A DNA stretch of 64,000 bases. It comes from Tunturibacter gelidoferens. Lineage in GTDB: Bacteria > Acidobacteriota > Terriglobia > Terriglobales > Acidobacteriaceae. The first letter of the stretch is position 1; each line of letters starts with the position of its first letter. Positions 10,722 to 18,976 of the stretch are shown here, in pieces. The notes beneath the pieces were generated by a model. The model was not told the DNA's origin and made no database searches. It worked only from the letters and a program-made list of their open reading frames with translations. The position numbers and the translations under genes were made by a program. Location: contig NZ_CP132938.1 of NCBI RefSeq assembly GCF_040358255.1, positions 3,100,001 to 3,164,000 on the forward strand, written 5' to 3'.

Positions 10722-11249
10722 CTACCGGAAGTGATAGGCTGCGCCCACCGTAAGGATGTTGGGGGTAAGACTGGATCCCTGGAAGCCAAACCATTCCTGG
10801 TATTCCCAGTCGGCGCGAACGTAGAGGTAAGGTTTCACTTTGTAATCGGTACCAATACCAGCCGCTATAAGGTTATAGGCGAGGTTCGCCCGAAATCCAT
10901 CGGGGTTGACAGGGAAGTTGAAAACGCCGCGTCCATAGAGGATCTTGCCGTAGGGAACGAACCGGTGATATTCGCGAAAATAGCGTCCGCCTACCTCGTA
11001 TGTCTTCTCATAGAGATCGTTCTGATCCTTGACGAAATGAAACTCCCCCGTTATTCCGATGTGGGGGAGAAAGTCGAAGTCGAAGTATGCTGCGCCACCA
11101 TTAAATCTATTTCCGTAGTCGGAGTCAGCTGTGGAGAAGCCGCCGCCGATCTTGAGATCCCCTGCGCGAGTCGCCGTAGGAGTGGCCTGCGCGCTTAGTG
11201 TGGATGCGGCCCCCAGCAGGCCCAGAAAAACAACAACCTTTGTCAGCAC
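10722..11249 (-). CDS. Small outer-membrane beta-barrel protein, tandem paralogue 1
   Basis: About 175 residues. The GTG at 11249 is preferred: AGGAG ends five bases before it, whereas the longer frame from 11255 would start inside the Shine-Dalgarno. The signal peptide ends STLSAQ. The mature part starts TPTATRAGDLKIGGGFS, contains GITGEFHFVKDQ, VGGRYFREYHRFVPYGKILY and ends VGAAYHFR. The same plan (ATPTATRAG, FEPYAKVLLG-like, VGAAYHF) occurs in the neighbour at 11352-11894, so the pair arose by duplication. Role unknown. Confidence 0.75.
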   Translation of the reverse strand: MLTKVVVFLGLLGAASTLSAQATPTATRAGDLKIGGGFSTADSDYGNRFNGGAAYFDFDFLPHIGITGEFHFVKDQNDLYEKTYEVGGRYFREYHRFVPYGKILYGRGVFNFPVNPDGFRANLAYNLIAAGIGTDYKVKPYLYVRADWEYQEWFGFQGSSLTPNILTVGAAYHFR

Positions 11250-11351
11250 GTGCACTCCTGTCGAACAGAATATTCCTCATCGCAGGCTTGACAGCGCAAC
11301 GACAGGACATTGCGGTGAAGCAACATCTTCATCATGGGACGGACTCTTTGA

Positions 11352-11894
11352 TTAACGCAAGGTATAAGCAACACCTATTGTGTAGGCGATAGGGGAAAGG
11401 CCATTCGGTGCGAAGCCTGGCCACTTCTGAAACTCAACGTCGAAGGCCCTGACGTTGATGTGTCGTGTTGCGCGTATATCCAGGCCGCCGCCAGGCGCAA
11501 ATTGGAAGTAAGTGTAGGATGTCGGCACTGGGAAGCTACCGGACTGAAACCCGAAGCGGCCAATACCTAACAGCACCTTGGCGTATGGTTCAAAGCGCTT
11601 GTAATGCCATTTATAACGTGGCCCTACAAGATAAGAGTTTTCGCTTAGGTCGGCCGGCGTGATGACGGAGTAGTGGAAGTCGCCCTCGACTCCGAGGTGC
11701 TGGCCAATATCGTAGTTGCCGTAGATGGAGATACCCTTCATATAGTGCTGCGTATAGTCGGGGCTAATGAAGGTTACTCCGGCACCGATCTGGATAGCAC
11801 CGGAGCGAGAGGCGGTCGGGACAGCTTGCGCATGCGACCGATAAGTCAGACTAAGGACGCAGACGAAACAGCCGATAAGAATATGCCGCTTCAA
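11352..11894 (-). CDS. Small outer-membrane beta-barrel protein, tandem paralogue 2
   Basis: 180 residues, signal peptide ending TYRSHAQ, then AVPTASRSGAIQIGAGVTFI. Later segments GVEGDFHYSVI, GPRYKWHYKRFEPYAKVLLG and the end IGVAYTLR match paralogue 1 position for position. The start is TTG at 11894, seven bases after AAGGAGG. The two genes are about 100 bases apart in the same direction and may be co-transcribed. Confidence 0.75.
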   Translation of the reverse strand: MKRHILIGCFVCVLSLTYRSHAQAVPTASRSGAIQIGAGVTFISPDYTQHYMKGISIYGNYDIGQHLGVEGDFHYSVITPADLSENSYLVGPRYKWHYKRFEPYAKVLLGIGRFGFQSGSFPVPTSYTYFQFAPGGGLDIRATRHINVRAFDVEFQKWPGFAPNGLSPIAYTIGVAYTLR

Positions 11895-11960
11895 CAGTGT
11901 GCCTCCTTGTCAAAAAATATTTTGATGCATAGGTTGTGTCAAGGGAGTGCCCGAGACAGT

Positions 11961-12001
11961 AAAAGCGTGGATGGTCTCAACGACCCAGATCCATCCACGC
12001 T
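11961..12001 (-). terminator. Terminator after the M48-like gene
   Basis: AGCGTGGATGG and CCATCCACGCT form an 11-bp stem with a 16-base loop; on the minus strand it is followed by a run of T. It lies just past the end of the gene at 12010. Confidence 0.75.
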
Positions 12002-12009
12002 CTCAGGGT

Positions 12010-13881
12010 TTAGTTTTGTTGTGCGTTGGTCGGTGGGGGAGTGGCAGCCGGTGCTGCGGCGGCTGGTGCTGCTGTGTTGTCGGCAGGCGCGGCGGTCGCC
12101 GGTTGGGCGGCTGGAGCGGCTGCAGGTTCTGCGGGTGCCTTGTAGTAGCTAAGTTTCAAATAAACCGGTTCAACCTCAAAGGGCATCTTGTCGGCTGCTG
12201 TGAGTAGAGGCTCGAAGGCCGAGTGCAGAACGAATACCTGATCGGTCCACGGGTCGAAGCGAAGGAAGCTGGCTAGCGGCATGGCTGCTTGCTGCTTCAG
12301 GTCCTTCATGTCCAGTTTGGGACCCTTTGTGGTGATGGCCTGCATCCAGAATGTTGGATCTGTGTCGCTCTTGACGAGACCGTCGCCAATCATCGGCTCG
12401 TTGAGTGCCTTCAAATTTTTAACTCGCTGCTGCAGTTGCTGGAGGTAAAGGCTGAAGTACTGCTGTCCGCCTTCCAACTCTTTCGCGTTGAGCAATTCCA
12501 TAGCTTTTTTCGCTGCTGCCGCGTTGTCGGCGTCGGTGTGGTGCATGGGGATGCGGTTGAAGACCGTTGTAGAAGGAAAGAGCAGACGATCGTTGAAGGC
12601 GTACTTGGTGTCGAGACGGTGAGCAAGAATGATGTGTGCAATCTGGAAAGCCAGAATCGCGTTGAGGTTGCCCATCTGCTGTGCGCCATCCTGCGTGACA
12701 ACGCCAGTGGTATCCAGTAAGCTCTTCGAGATAACGATGGTATTGCCGATTGCGAGAGATTCCAGCGGTTCGGTCAGCAAGGTGCGGCAGCGTATCGGTC
12801 TTGAGAGTGTGATGTTGTTGTACGCCAGAATGTTGCCAGCGAGCGCTTCAAGAGTTTTGTCGAACTCGCTCGGTGCATCGAGCAAGCCTGCCTGAAAGAG
12901 ACGCTCGACGATGTTGTCCTCTGCCTGCTGGACCCAAGCACGCTGGGCTCCGAGAGGGCTGACGTCCTGTGCATCGTTGCTAACGTCGGTTGCTCCGACG
13001 ACGTCCATTGAGGTGTTTTCGCTCTCTGGTGGCGGGACCTTCAGCACATAGCCCCAGATGTGGTTAATCGCTTTGAACTTGAGAGTGCGGGAGACGCTCT
13101 TCGGATCGCTCTCTTCAACGTAGAAGGAGGTCGGGAGCCAGAGATCGGGCTGGACGTTGGTCCGCCAGCTGTCAAAGTGATAGAACTCCTTCTGATCCTC
13201 CTGCGTTCCTGCGAAGTCGCCGTTGAAGCGAACAACGTTTCCGCTTCGCGCCTCGATCCAGATGCGGCCAAAGAAGCGACCAAACGATTTCTTGCCTTCA
13301 ATCGGCGTCACGTCAAAGACCGCCGTGGGCGTGTTGCCGAGGAAGTCGTTGCGGACGTAGCCGAACGTGTAGTGCTGACGATCGAAGCTGTTGGAGTCCA
13401 TCAGCAGCATCTGTACAAAGCCGGACTCGTGGAAGTTCAGGTGCAGGCTGTTGCCGAGGCCACCGACGAAAGAGACGGAGTGCTTGAAGAAGCCAAGCTT
13501 CCCGTCGTTGCTGGTGCCCTTTGAGGTCTCTTTGTTCACTGCATAAGAGTTGTCGCCGATGACGCTCTTGAAGTCGACGCGGCTGAGGAAGTGCTCATCA
13601 GACTCGGGAACCTGGCCCAGAAGGGGATCAGGTTTCATCGTCTGGATGTAGGTCTCCACGAGAGGAGCCCGCTCTTTGACCGTCTTGACGATGACCTTTT
13701 CACGGGCAATCGCCTTATCGATCAGCGCATTCTGCGCAGCAGTAGGCTTGCGCGTTGTGGAGAGGTCCTCATCCATCTTCTTCTTCTTGCCAGGATGTAG
13801 GATGCCTGCTCCAGCGGGGAGAGTGGTTGCGACTAGAAGTGCCAGCAGCAGACCGGCGGTAGACTGTTTCCCGAGAATCAT
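12010..13881 (-). CDS. Secreted M48-like protein with degenerate zinc motif
   Basis: 623 residues. A signal peptide (LLLALLVATTLPAGAG) precedes a basic patch (HPGKKKKMDED). The region around residues 370-420 follows the M48 peptidase plan: IGNTIVISKSLLD, then LNAILAFQIAHIILAHR, where the usual HExxH helix reads F-Q-I-A-H. The essential first His and Glu are thus missing and it is probably not an active peptidase. The last 50 residues are Ala/Pro repeats. It follows the TonB-family gene by 90 bases and ends at a terminator, so the two may be co-expressed in envelope work. The fold assignment rests on motif context only. Confidence 0.65.
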   Translation of the reverse strand: MILGKQSTAGLLLALLVATTLPAGAGILHPGKKKKMDEDLSTTRKPTAAQNALIDKAIAREKVIVKTVKERAPLVETYIQTMKPDPLLGQVPESDEHFLSRVDFKSVIGDNSYAVNKETSKGTSNDGKLGFFKHSVSFVGGLGNSLHLNFHESGFVQMLLMDSNSFDRQHYTFGYVRNDFLGNTPTAVFDVTPIEGKKSFGRFFGRIWIEARSGNVVRFNGDFAGTQEDQKEFYHFDSWRTNVQPDLWLPTSFYVEESDPKSVSRTLKFKAINHIWGYVLKVPPPESENTSMDVVGATDVSNDAQDVSPLGAQRAWVQQAEDNIVERLFQAGLLDAPSEFDKTLEALAGNILAYNNITLSRPIRCRTLLTEPLESLAIGNTIVISKSLLDTTGVVTQDGAQQMGNLNAILAFQIAHIILAHRLDTKYAFNDRLLFPSTTVFNRIPMHHTDADNAAAAKKAMELLNAKELEGGQQYFSLYLQQLQQRVKNLKALNEPMIGDGLVKSDTDPTFWMQAITTKGPKLDMKDLKQQAAMPLASFLRFDPWTDQVFVLHSAFEPLLTAADKMPFEVEPVYLKLSYYKAPAEPAAAPAAQPATAAPADNTAAPAAAAPAATPPPTNAQQN

Positions 13882-13898
13882 GATTTACGGCTCCTACG

Positions 13899-13925
13899 GT
13901 GACCCCTGGGGTCATCCTGAGTATG
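13899..13925. repeat. Palindrome and partial dispersed-repeat copy
   Basis: TGACCCC-T-GGGGTCA is a perfect 7-bp inverted repeat, and the adjoining TCATCCTGAG (minus: CTCAGGATGACCCC) matches part of the repeat at 2761-2815. It lies in the leader of the M48-like gene, upstream of its GTAGGAG ribosome site. It could be an operator or a truncated interspersed element. Confidence 0.35.
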
Positions 13926-13971
13926 GACTAGATGCTATTTCAGTGCTGCGACAACGGAACAAAATTGTTTC

Positions 13972-15069
13972 TTATCCAGCGAGCTGGAAAGCTACATTGA
14001 CAACACCTTCCCAATCGATCGGGTGACCCGATGCATCGGTGGCGGGTTGAAAGCGGGTGGCCTGTACGGCATGGATGGCAGAGTCGCCAAGACCGTGGCC
14101 AAGATCGCTGGTGACGCCCAGAACCTGGACAGCACCAGAAGAAGAGACGCGGAGCCGAACTGAGACGACACCTTCGATATGAAGGTTGCGCGCCTCAGCG
14201 GTGTACTCTGGCTTGGGTTTGAAGAGAACCTTGGGTGCAGACTTAGCTGTGGGAGCCGCTGGGCCGCCGGGCTTCGGCATCGGTGGAGGAGTGTTTTGGC
14301 CGAGGTTGACGACGCCGGCCGAGCGGCCTGGAGCATTCATCGGTCCAGTGCCACCAGTGACTCCAAGCTTGACGCCAACGACGCCAGCTGATGCGTTATC
14401 TCTGCCGTGCATGTTCTGACTGCCGGCTGAACCTGAACCAAGATTGACAACGGTTGATTGTGCTCCCATGCCATTATTCGAAGCTGGCATGCCGGACATT
14501 CCCTTGTTGCCAAGGTTGATAGAAGTTGTTGAAGGACGATTCGATGGTGCTATGGGATTGGTCTGCGAACCCAGTGCAACGGCAGTTGGGTGGGGAGAGT
14601 TGTTGATCAACGCAGCGGGCTGGGCCTGGGCGAGGCTGACGACCTTGGGAGCCGGCGGAGGTTGAACCAGCTTGGGAGGTGCCGGAAGAACGACTGGCAT
14701 CGGTTGCGCCATCTTGATTTCAGGTGGCTTCGGAACATCCGGCAACTTTACATCAGGCAGTTTAATTTTTGGCGGCTCAACCTTTACCACGGGAGTGGGA
14801 GGAAGTTTTGGCGGCTTGATCTTGATCGGTGGCGGCTCATCGGGCTTCTTCATCGGAATCGGCTCGGTCAACTCGGTGAGCTTGTGACGCGTGTCGATCG
14901 TCTTCTTCGCGGCGGCGCCGATGATGATAGCGCACAGCGCGAGGATGACGTTGAGAGCAATGGAAGTGAAGAGCGAGGACTTGCTCTGGTTGCCGTCGTT
15001 CAGGACGCCGAAGTGTGCGAACTGCATATTCTGCGGTGTGGGATCATCACTGCGAAGCGGCTTTGCCAT
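13972..15069 (-). CDS. TonB-family energy-transducing protein
   Basis: 365 residues. One N-terminal membrane helix (SLFTSIALNVILALCAIIIG, residues ~31-50), a long proline/lysine-rich periplasmic spacer (DEPPPIKIKPPKLPPTPVVK), a glycine/asparagine-rich region with repeated VNLG motifs, and a C-terminal TonB domain (KPEYTAEARNLHIEGVVSVR, then VQATRFQPAT) from about residue 275. It passes energy from the inner membrane to outer-membrane receptors; the two large receptors in this window are possible partners. AAGGAC lies seven bases before the ATG. No exbB/exbD is nearby. Confidence 0.88.
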   Translation of the reverse strand: MAKPLRSDDPTPQNMQFAHFGVLNDGNQSKSSLFTSIALNVILALCAIIIGAAAKKTIDTRHKLTELTEPIPMKKPDEPPPIKIKPPKLPPTPVVKVEPPKIKLPDVKLPDVPKPPEIKMAQPMPVVLPAPPKLVQPPPAPKVVSLAQAQPAALINNSPHPTAVALGSQTNPIAPSNRPSTTSINLGNKGMSGMPASNNGMGAQSTVVNLGSGSAGSQNMHGRDNASAGVVGVKLGVTGGTGPMNAPGRSAGVVNLGQNTPPPMPKPGGPAAPTAKSAPKVLFKPKPEYTAEARNLHIEGVVSVRLRVSSSGAVQVLGVTSDLGHGLGDSAIHAVQATRFQPATDASGHPIDWEGVVNVAFQLAG

Positions 15070-15444
15070 AAAAAAGTCCTTGAAGTGCCTCGTGTCGAGG
15101 GCGGGAGAGTTACACCAGTACTGTCATGGAAACAGAACCGATGCGAAGGAGGAATAACTCCGAGGTGCTATGCCGGAGCGCCATAGGGTGATTCGAACCT
15201 GTGGTCTTTGACTCAATGCAAAATTTCAATATCACCAAGGGGAGGTTGGAACGCTGCGTCGGCCCGACTTAAGAGACGCAAACGACAAAGAAAAAGGTTG
15301 TAGCAGGCGCCGTGCTTTGGAGAGGTGTCTTTTTTTTCAGGGCCGGGGCTCTGCTCTTCTCTTACTGCAAGTATAGTGCCGTAAGCGTAAGTGATTGACA
15401 CTGGCACTTTTGTGGTATCCAAGAAGGGTACGGGGAGACAATTC
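15070..15444. other. Intergenic region between tonB-like gene and galE
   Basis: 375 bases with divergent genes on both sides, so both promoters should lie here. No conserved gene or structured RNA was recognised. A TTGACA at 15397-15402 is close to the galE start but has no convincing -10 partner. Confidence 0.4.
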
Positions 15445-16416
15445 ATGAGGATTCTGATAACGGGCGGAGCGGGCTATATCGGCGGCACGGTGGCGCGGAT
15501 TCTGCTGGCTCAAGGCCATGCCATCACGGTGTTCGATAACCTTTGCCACAGCAAGCGTTCGGCAGTCGCTGAAAACACCACGTTTATCGAGGGTGATATA
15601 GCGGATCGGCCTTTGATCGAAAAAACCCTTCGCGAAGGCCGTTTCGATGGTGTGATGAACTTCGCTGCGCTGATCGAAGCGGGCGAAAGCATGAAACGCC
15701 CGGAGATTTATTTCAGAAACAACACGGCAGCAACCTTGACCCTCCTGGAGGCGATGCTGGCTACTGGGCATGATCGGTTGGTCTTCAGTTCAACTGCCGC
15801 GTGCTACGGGGAGCCGGAGAAGACACCGATTCTCGAGGACGCCAGATTGCAGCCAACCAACCCGTATGGGGAGAGTAAGTTGCTTGTAGAACATATGCTT
15901 CGGTGGATGAACCTCATCCATGGGTTCAAGTATGCGAGTCTGCGCTACTTCAACGTCGCTGGAGCCATTGAAGGGTACGGGGAGGCACATGAACCGGAGT
16001 CGCACCTCATTCCGCTGATTCTCGATGTGGCGCTAGGGAGGCGGGCGAATATTAAAATCTTTGGCCGTGATTACCCCACCCAGGATGGAACCTGCATCCG
16101 GGATTACATCCATGTACGTGATCTCGCCGAGGCCCACCTTCTGGCTCTTCAAGCGCTCAGCGACGCGAAGAGCCGGCTGATCTACAACATTGGCAATGGA
16201 CAGGGATTCAGCGTTCTTGAAGTCATCGAGTCGGCCCGTCGCGTTACGGGAAGGCCCATTGCTGTCGAGGAGTGTGATCGTCGGCCTGGCGATCCTGCGG
16301 TCCTTGTGGCAGGTTCCGCGAAGATCAAAGCCGAGTTGGGGTGGGTACCGAGGTTCGCGGAGCTTGATCAAATTATGGCCAGCGCCTGGGGGTGGCATCA
16401 GAAACGATATGCGTAA
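15445..16416 (+). CDS. galE: UDP-glucose 4-epimerase
   Basis: Interconverts UDP-glucose and UDP-galactose, supplying cell-surface sugars. 323 residues, normal length. The NAD-binding Rossmann motif is GGAGYIGG at the start (MRILITGGAGYIGGTVARIL), the catalytic YxxxK is NPYGESKLLVEHML, and typical family segments are LRYFNVAGA, QDGTCIRDYIHVRDLAEAHL and YNIGNGQGFSV. The ATG at 15445 begins the Rossmann strand and follows GGGGAGACA; an upstream in-frame start at 15391 adds an implausible tail. Another NDP-sugar epimerase of the same family remains possible. Confidence 0.9.
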   Translation: MRILITGGAGYIGGTVARILLAQGHAITVFDNLCHSKRSAVAENTTFIEGDIADRPLIEKTLREGRFDGVMNFAALIEAGESMKRPEIYFRNNTAATLTLLEAMLATGHDRLVFSSTAACYGEPEKTPILEDARLQPTNPYGESKLLVEHMLRWMNLIHGFKYASLRYFNVAGAIEGYGEAHEPESHLIPLILDVALGRRANIKIFGRDYPTQDGTCIRDYIHVRDLAEAHLLALQALSDAKSRLIYNIGNGQGFSVLEVIESARRVTGRPIAVEECDRRPGDPAVLVAGSAKIKAELGWVPRFAELDQIMASAWGWHQKRYA

Positions 16417-16430
16417 CAATGTTTGGAATT

Positions 16431-16461
16431 GGAGGGCGTGGGCGTGGCACGCCTCCGTTCT
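16431..16461 (+). terminator. Possible terminator after galE
   Basis: GGAGG-G-CGTG and CACG-CCTCC can pair with one bulged base around GGCGTGG, followed by GTTCT. It is 15 bases after the galE stop; the T run is weak. Confidence 0.4.
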
Positions 16462-16497
16462 GTCTCTGATGTTGCAGGGGGTTAGAAGGAGAGCATC

Positions 16498-17085
16498 TTG
16501 ATCGAGAGCATGTTTCATATGCATCTGCCGCTGCTGGAGAAGATTCTCCGACCAGTCATTGTCTACCTTTTTCTTATTGGGTTTCTGCGATTATTCGGCA
16601 AGCGGGAGCTGGCGCAGCTGAACCCGTTCGATCTAGTGGTGCTGCTTAGTCTCTCAAACACCGTGCAGAACGCGATGATTGGCGATGACAACTCGGTGTC
16701 CGGTGGCGTGATCGGCGCGTTTTCGCTGCTGACTATCAATTGGCTGTTGTCGAGACTACTGTTCAACATGCCAAGGCTGAACAAAGCCTTCGAGGGTTCC
16801 GCGTCGGTCTTGATTCGTCACGGGGTAGTCGATTGGGACGAGGCGAAACGTGAAGCGCTGACTGAGCTTGAACTGCGATCCGTGCTTCACAAGCAGGGAT
16901 TCAACGACTTCAGCGAGGTAGAGAAGTGCGTCCTTGAACCGAACGGAAACTTCTATCTCGAAGGGATTAAGTCGATGAGTGACGACGCGCAGCGGGCGGA
17001 GTTGAGAAAGGCGATCGAGGAGCTGCATGTCGAGGTAAAGCAGATGCGTACCGAACTTGCGGCGCGGGGGGCGTTGCCGATTTGA
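16498..17085 (+). CDS. DUF421 (YetF-like) membrane protein
   Basis: 195 residues. Hydrophobic segments near residues 13-33 and 55-90, with the family motifs FLRLFGKRELAQLNPFDLVV and SLSNTVQNAMIGDD, then a cytoplasmic domain with LLIRHGVVDW-like text (SVLIRHGVVDWDEAKREALT), LRSVLHKQGFNDFSEVEKCV and LEPNGNFYLE. It ends in a coiled-coil-like helix. The start is TTG at 16498, four to five bases after AAGGAGAG. Function of the family is poorly known (spore and stress roles in Bacilli). Confidence 0.88.
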   Translation: MIESMFHMHLPLLEKILRPVIVYLFLIGFLRLFGKRELAQLNPFDLVVLLSLSNTVQNAMIGDDNSVSGGVIGAFSLLTINWLLSRLLFNMPRLNKAFEGSASVLIRHGVVDWDEAKREALTELELRSVLHKQGFNDFSEVEKCVLEPNGNFYLEGIKSMSDDAQRAELRKAIEELHVEVKQMRTELAARGALPI

Positions 17086-17086
17086 G

Positions 17087-17272
17087 TTAGTAGTTTGCTG
17101 AGTTCTTTTCAAGCGCTTTTGTGTAGCGTTCCGGTGGGACTGGAAGTTGGGAGTCGCGTACGGCGGCCCGGTATCCTCCCAGGTAAATCGAGTACATCAC
17201 CGCCAGCGCACAACCCACCCCGAAAGCGAAGCCAAGAAAGAAGCCGATCAACGATGGCCAGTAAAAATTCAC
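17087..17272 (-). CDS. Small single-helix membrane protein
   Basis: 61 residues, not recognised. A Gly-rich hydrophobic stretch IGFFLGFAFGVGCALAVMYS is followed by a polar tail with VPPERYTKALEKN. The start is GTG at 17272; no strong ribosome site is seen. It meets the DUF421 gene tail to tail with one base between. The amino-acid make-up looks coding, but the call is tentative. Confidence 0.45.
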   Translation of the reverse strand: MNFYWPSLIGFFLGFAFGVGCALAVMYSIYLGGYRAAVRDSQLPVPPERYTKALEKNSANY

Positions 17273-17345
17273 GATAACTGGAGTCTACAGCGGCCAGCAT
17301 TTACAGTTCAGTACAAACAAACGATCGACAACCTGGGAGAGTGTG

Positions 17346-18684
17346 ATGCAGAGATGGCGGCGAATAGCAGCATACGGGATCACTGCGGCGGCAGTTGGTA
17401 CGGCAGCGACCTCAAACGCGCAGGAAGTCCCGGCGATGGTCGAGAAGCAACTCCCGGATCTTTTGATGACCTACAAAAGTATTCACGCTGCACCTGAACT
17501 GTCTCATCATGAGGCGGCGACCAGCCTTGCTGGCAAGCGAGCTGCGCAAGGTGGGCTACACCGTCACAGAGCGCGTAGGAAAGTATCCTGACGGTTCGCA
17601 GGCGTATGGTGTGGTCGCGATTCTCAAGAATGGCGCAGGTCCTACACTGCTGGTCAGGACGGATCTTGATGCTCTCCCTGTGACGGAGAAGACATCGCTG
17701 CCTTACGCAAGCTCGGTTCGATCGAAGAATCCTGCAGGACAGGATGTCGGTGTCATGCATGCCTGCGGCCACGACATTCATATCACCACGATGATCGGCG
17801 TAGCGCGGAACATGGCTGCTCTGAAGAGTCAATGGCACGGGAGGCTGATGCTGATCGGACAGCCGAGTGAAGAGACCATCGATGGGGCAAAGGCGATGTT
17901 GGCCGATCATCTGTATGAGCGCTTCGGTCAGCCGGATCTGGCGATTGCACTCCATGATGCGAACTTTGCGGCAGGCAAGGTCTCAGTTGTGTCGGGACCG
18001 GCCCTGGCCAGTTCTACCTCGATCGATGTGGTGATGCGCGGTGTCGGAAGCCACGGTGCGGCTCCTGAAGCAGGCAAAGATCCGATCGTAATGGCGAGCG
18101 AGTTTGTTGTGGCGGCACAGACGATCGTAAGTCGGTCGATCCCTCCCGATCAGCCGGCAGTGGTGACCGTAGGGGACATTCACGGTGGCACAAAGCGCAA
18201 CATCATTCCAGACGAAGTGAAGTTGGAGCTGACGACCCGCTGCTACAGCGAGGCTGTACGGCAGACGATCATCGAGGGTGTCCGACGCACAGCCAAGGGG
18301 ATCGCCATCGCAGGCGGGGTACCTGACGACAGGACGCCAATCGTAACGGTGCTTGAGGGCGAGTCGACTCCGGCTACGGTGAACGATACGGCGCTTGCGG
18401 CACGACTCCAGAAGATATTTGTTGCGAAGCTTGGTGCCGAAAACGTGATCGAGAGAAAGCCAATTATGGGCAGCGAGGACTTCGGGATATTCAGCCTCGA
18501 TCACAAGATTCCAGCGGTCATCTTCTGGCTCGGCGCCTATGATTCGGCGAAGGTGGCCGAGAGCGAACGCACTGGTGTGGCACTGCCTTCACCTCACTCT
18601 GCCTTCTTTGCTCCGTTGCCTGAGCCGACCCTCCGAACTGGTGTGACAGCGATGACTGACGCTGCGGTCGCGCTGCTGCAATAA
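17346..18684 (+). pseudogene. M20-family amidohydrolase, exported, with one frameshift
   Basis: Zinc metallo-amidohydrolase of the hippurate/IAA-amino-acid hydrolase type. Frame 1 (from 17346, after GGGAGAG) gives a signal peptide and LLMTYKSIHAAPELSHHEAA; frame 2 continues LLASELRKVGYTVTERVGKY to the stop. The two join near 17520-17530 by skipping one base (ACCAGCC). The rest is intact: metal and catalytic motifs VRTDLDALPV, HACGHDIHITTM, GQPSEETIDGA, GVGSHGAAPEAGKDP and MGSEDFGIF. Without the lesion it would be about 446 residues, the family length. It is a recent pseudogene or a sequence error. Confidence 0.8.
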
Positions 18685-18724
18685 AAGACTGACGCCGGTT
18701 GAGTGGGTCTCGGCGTCAGTCATG
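18684..18724. terminator. Bidirectional terminator
   Basis: GACTGACGCCG (18687-18697) pairs perfectly with CGGCGTCAGTC (18711-18721). On the minus strand TTTTAT follows, so it ends the OFA transporter unit; on the plus strand it lies right after the amidohydrolase stop. Confidence 0.8.
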
Positions 18725-18763
18725 TGACTTAATCTGCTGAGAGATGGTTTGGTGATGCTCTCG

Positions 18764-18922
18764 CTACTTTGCTGGAACCGTAGGCGCAGGCGTGGTCGCA
18801 AAGATCTTCAGGGCGTTTTTGACGGTGTAATCCAAGCCCCATGCTGTCGGAATGATAACGACAATCCACGCGGCCGCGATGAGCAGGGGCGAGGATTTTT
18901 TGATATTGGTGGAATCTGCCAT
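18764..18922 (-). CDS. Small membrane protein, likely small subunit of the OFA transporter
   Basis: 52 residues: a short polar start, one hydrophobic helix LLIAAAWIVVIIPTAWGL and then DYTVKNALKIF with a Pro/Ala tail. The pattern W-V-IP-AWG--T--NALK-F matches the small proteins found next to OFA-type MFS transporters and annotated as MFS transporter small subunits. AGGAG lies five bases before the ATG. It follows the transporter gene by 54 bases on the same strand and is closed by a terminator. The sequence reading is direct; the partnership is inferred from position and family memory. Confidence 0.75.
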   Translation of the reverse strand: MADSTNIKKSSPLLIAAAWIVVIIPTAWGLDYTVKNALKIFATTPAPTVPAK

Positions 18923-18976
18923 GAGAACTCCTGGGTGTGGAATTGGGGCGGATGCTAGGTACTCCGCCGGATGGGG

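Noticed and set aside
15180..15240. GGTTCGAATC-like T-arm on the minus strand
   Set aside because: The flanking bases do not pair as a T-stem and no acceptor or anticodon arm is present, so it is taken as chance.
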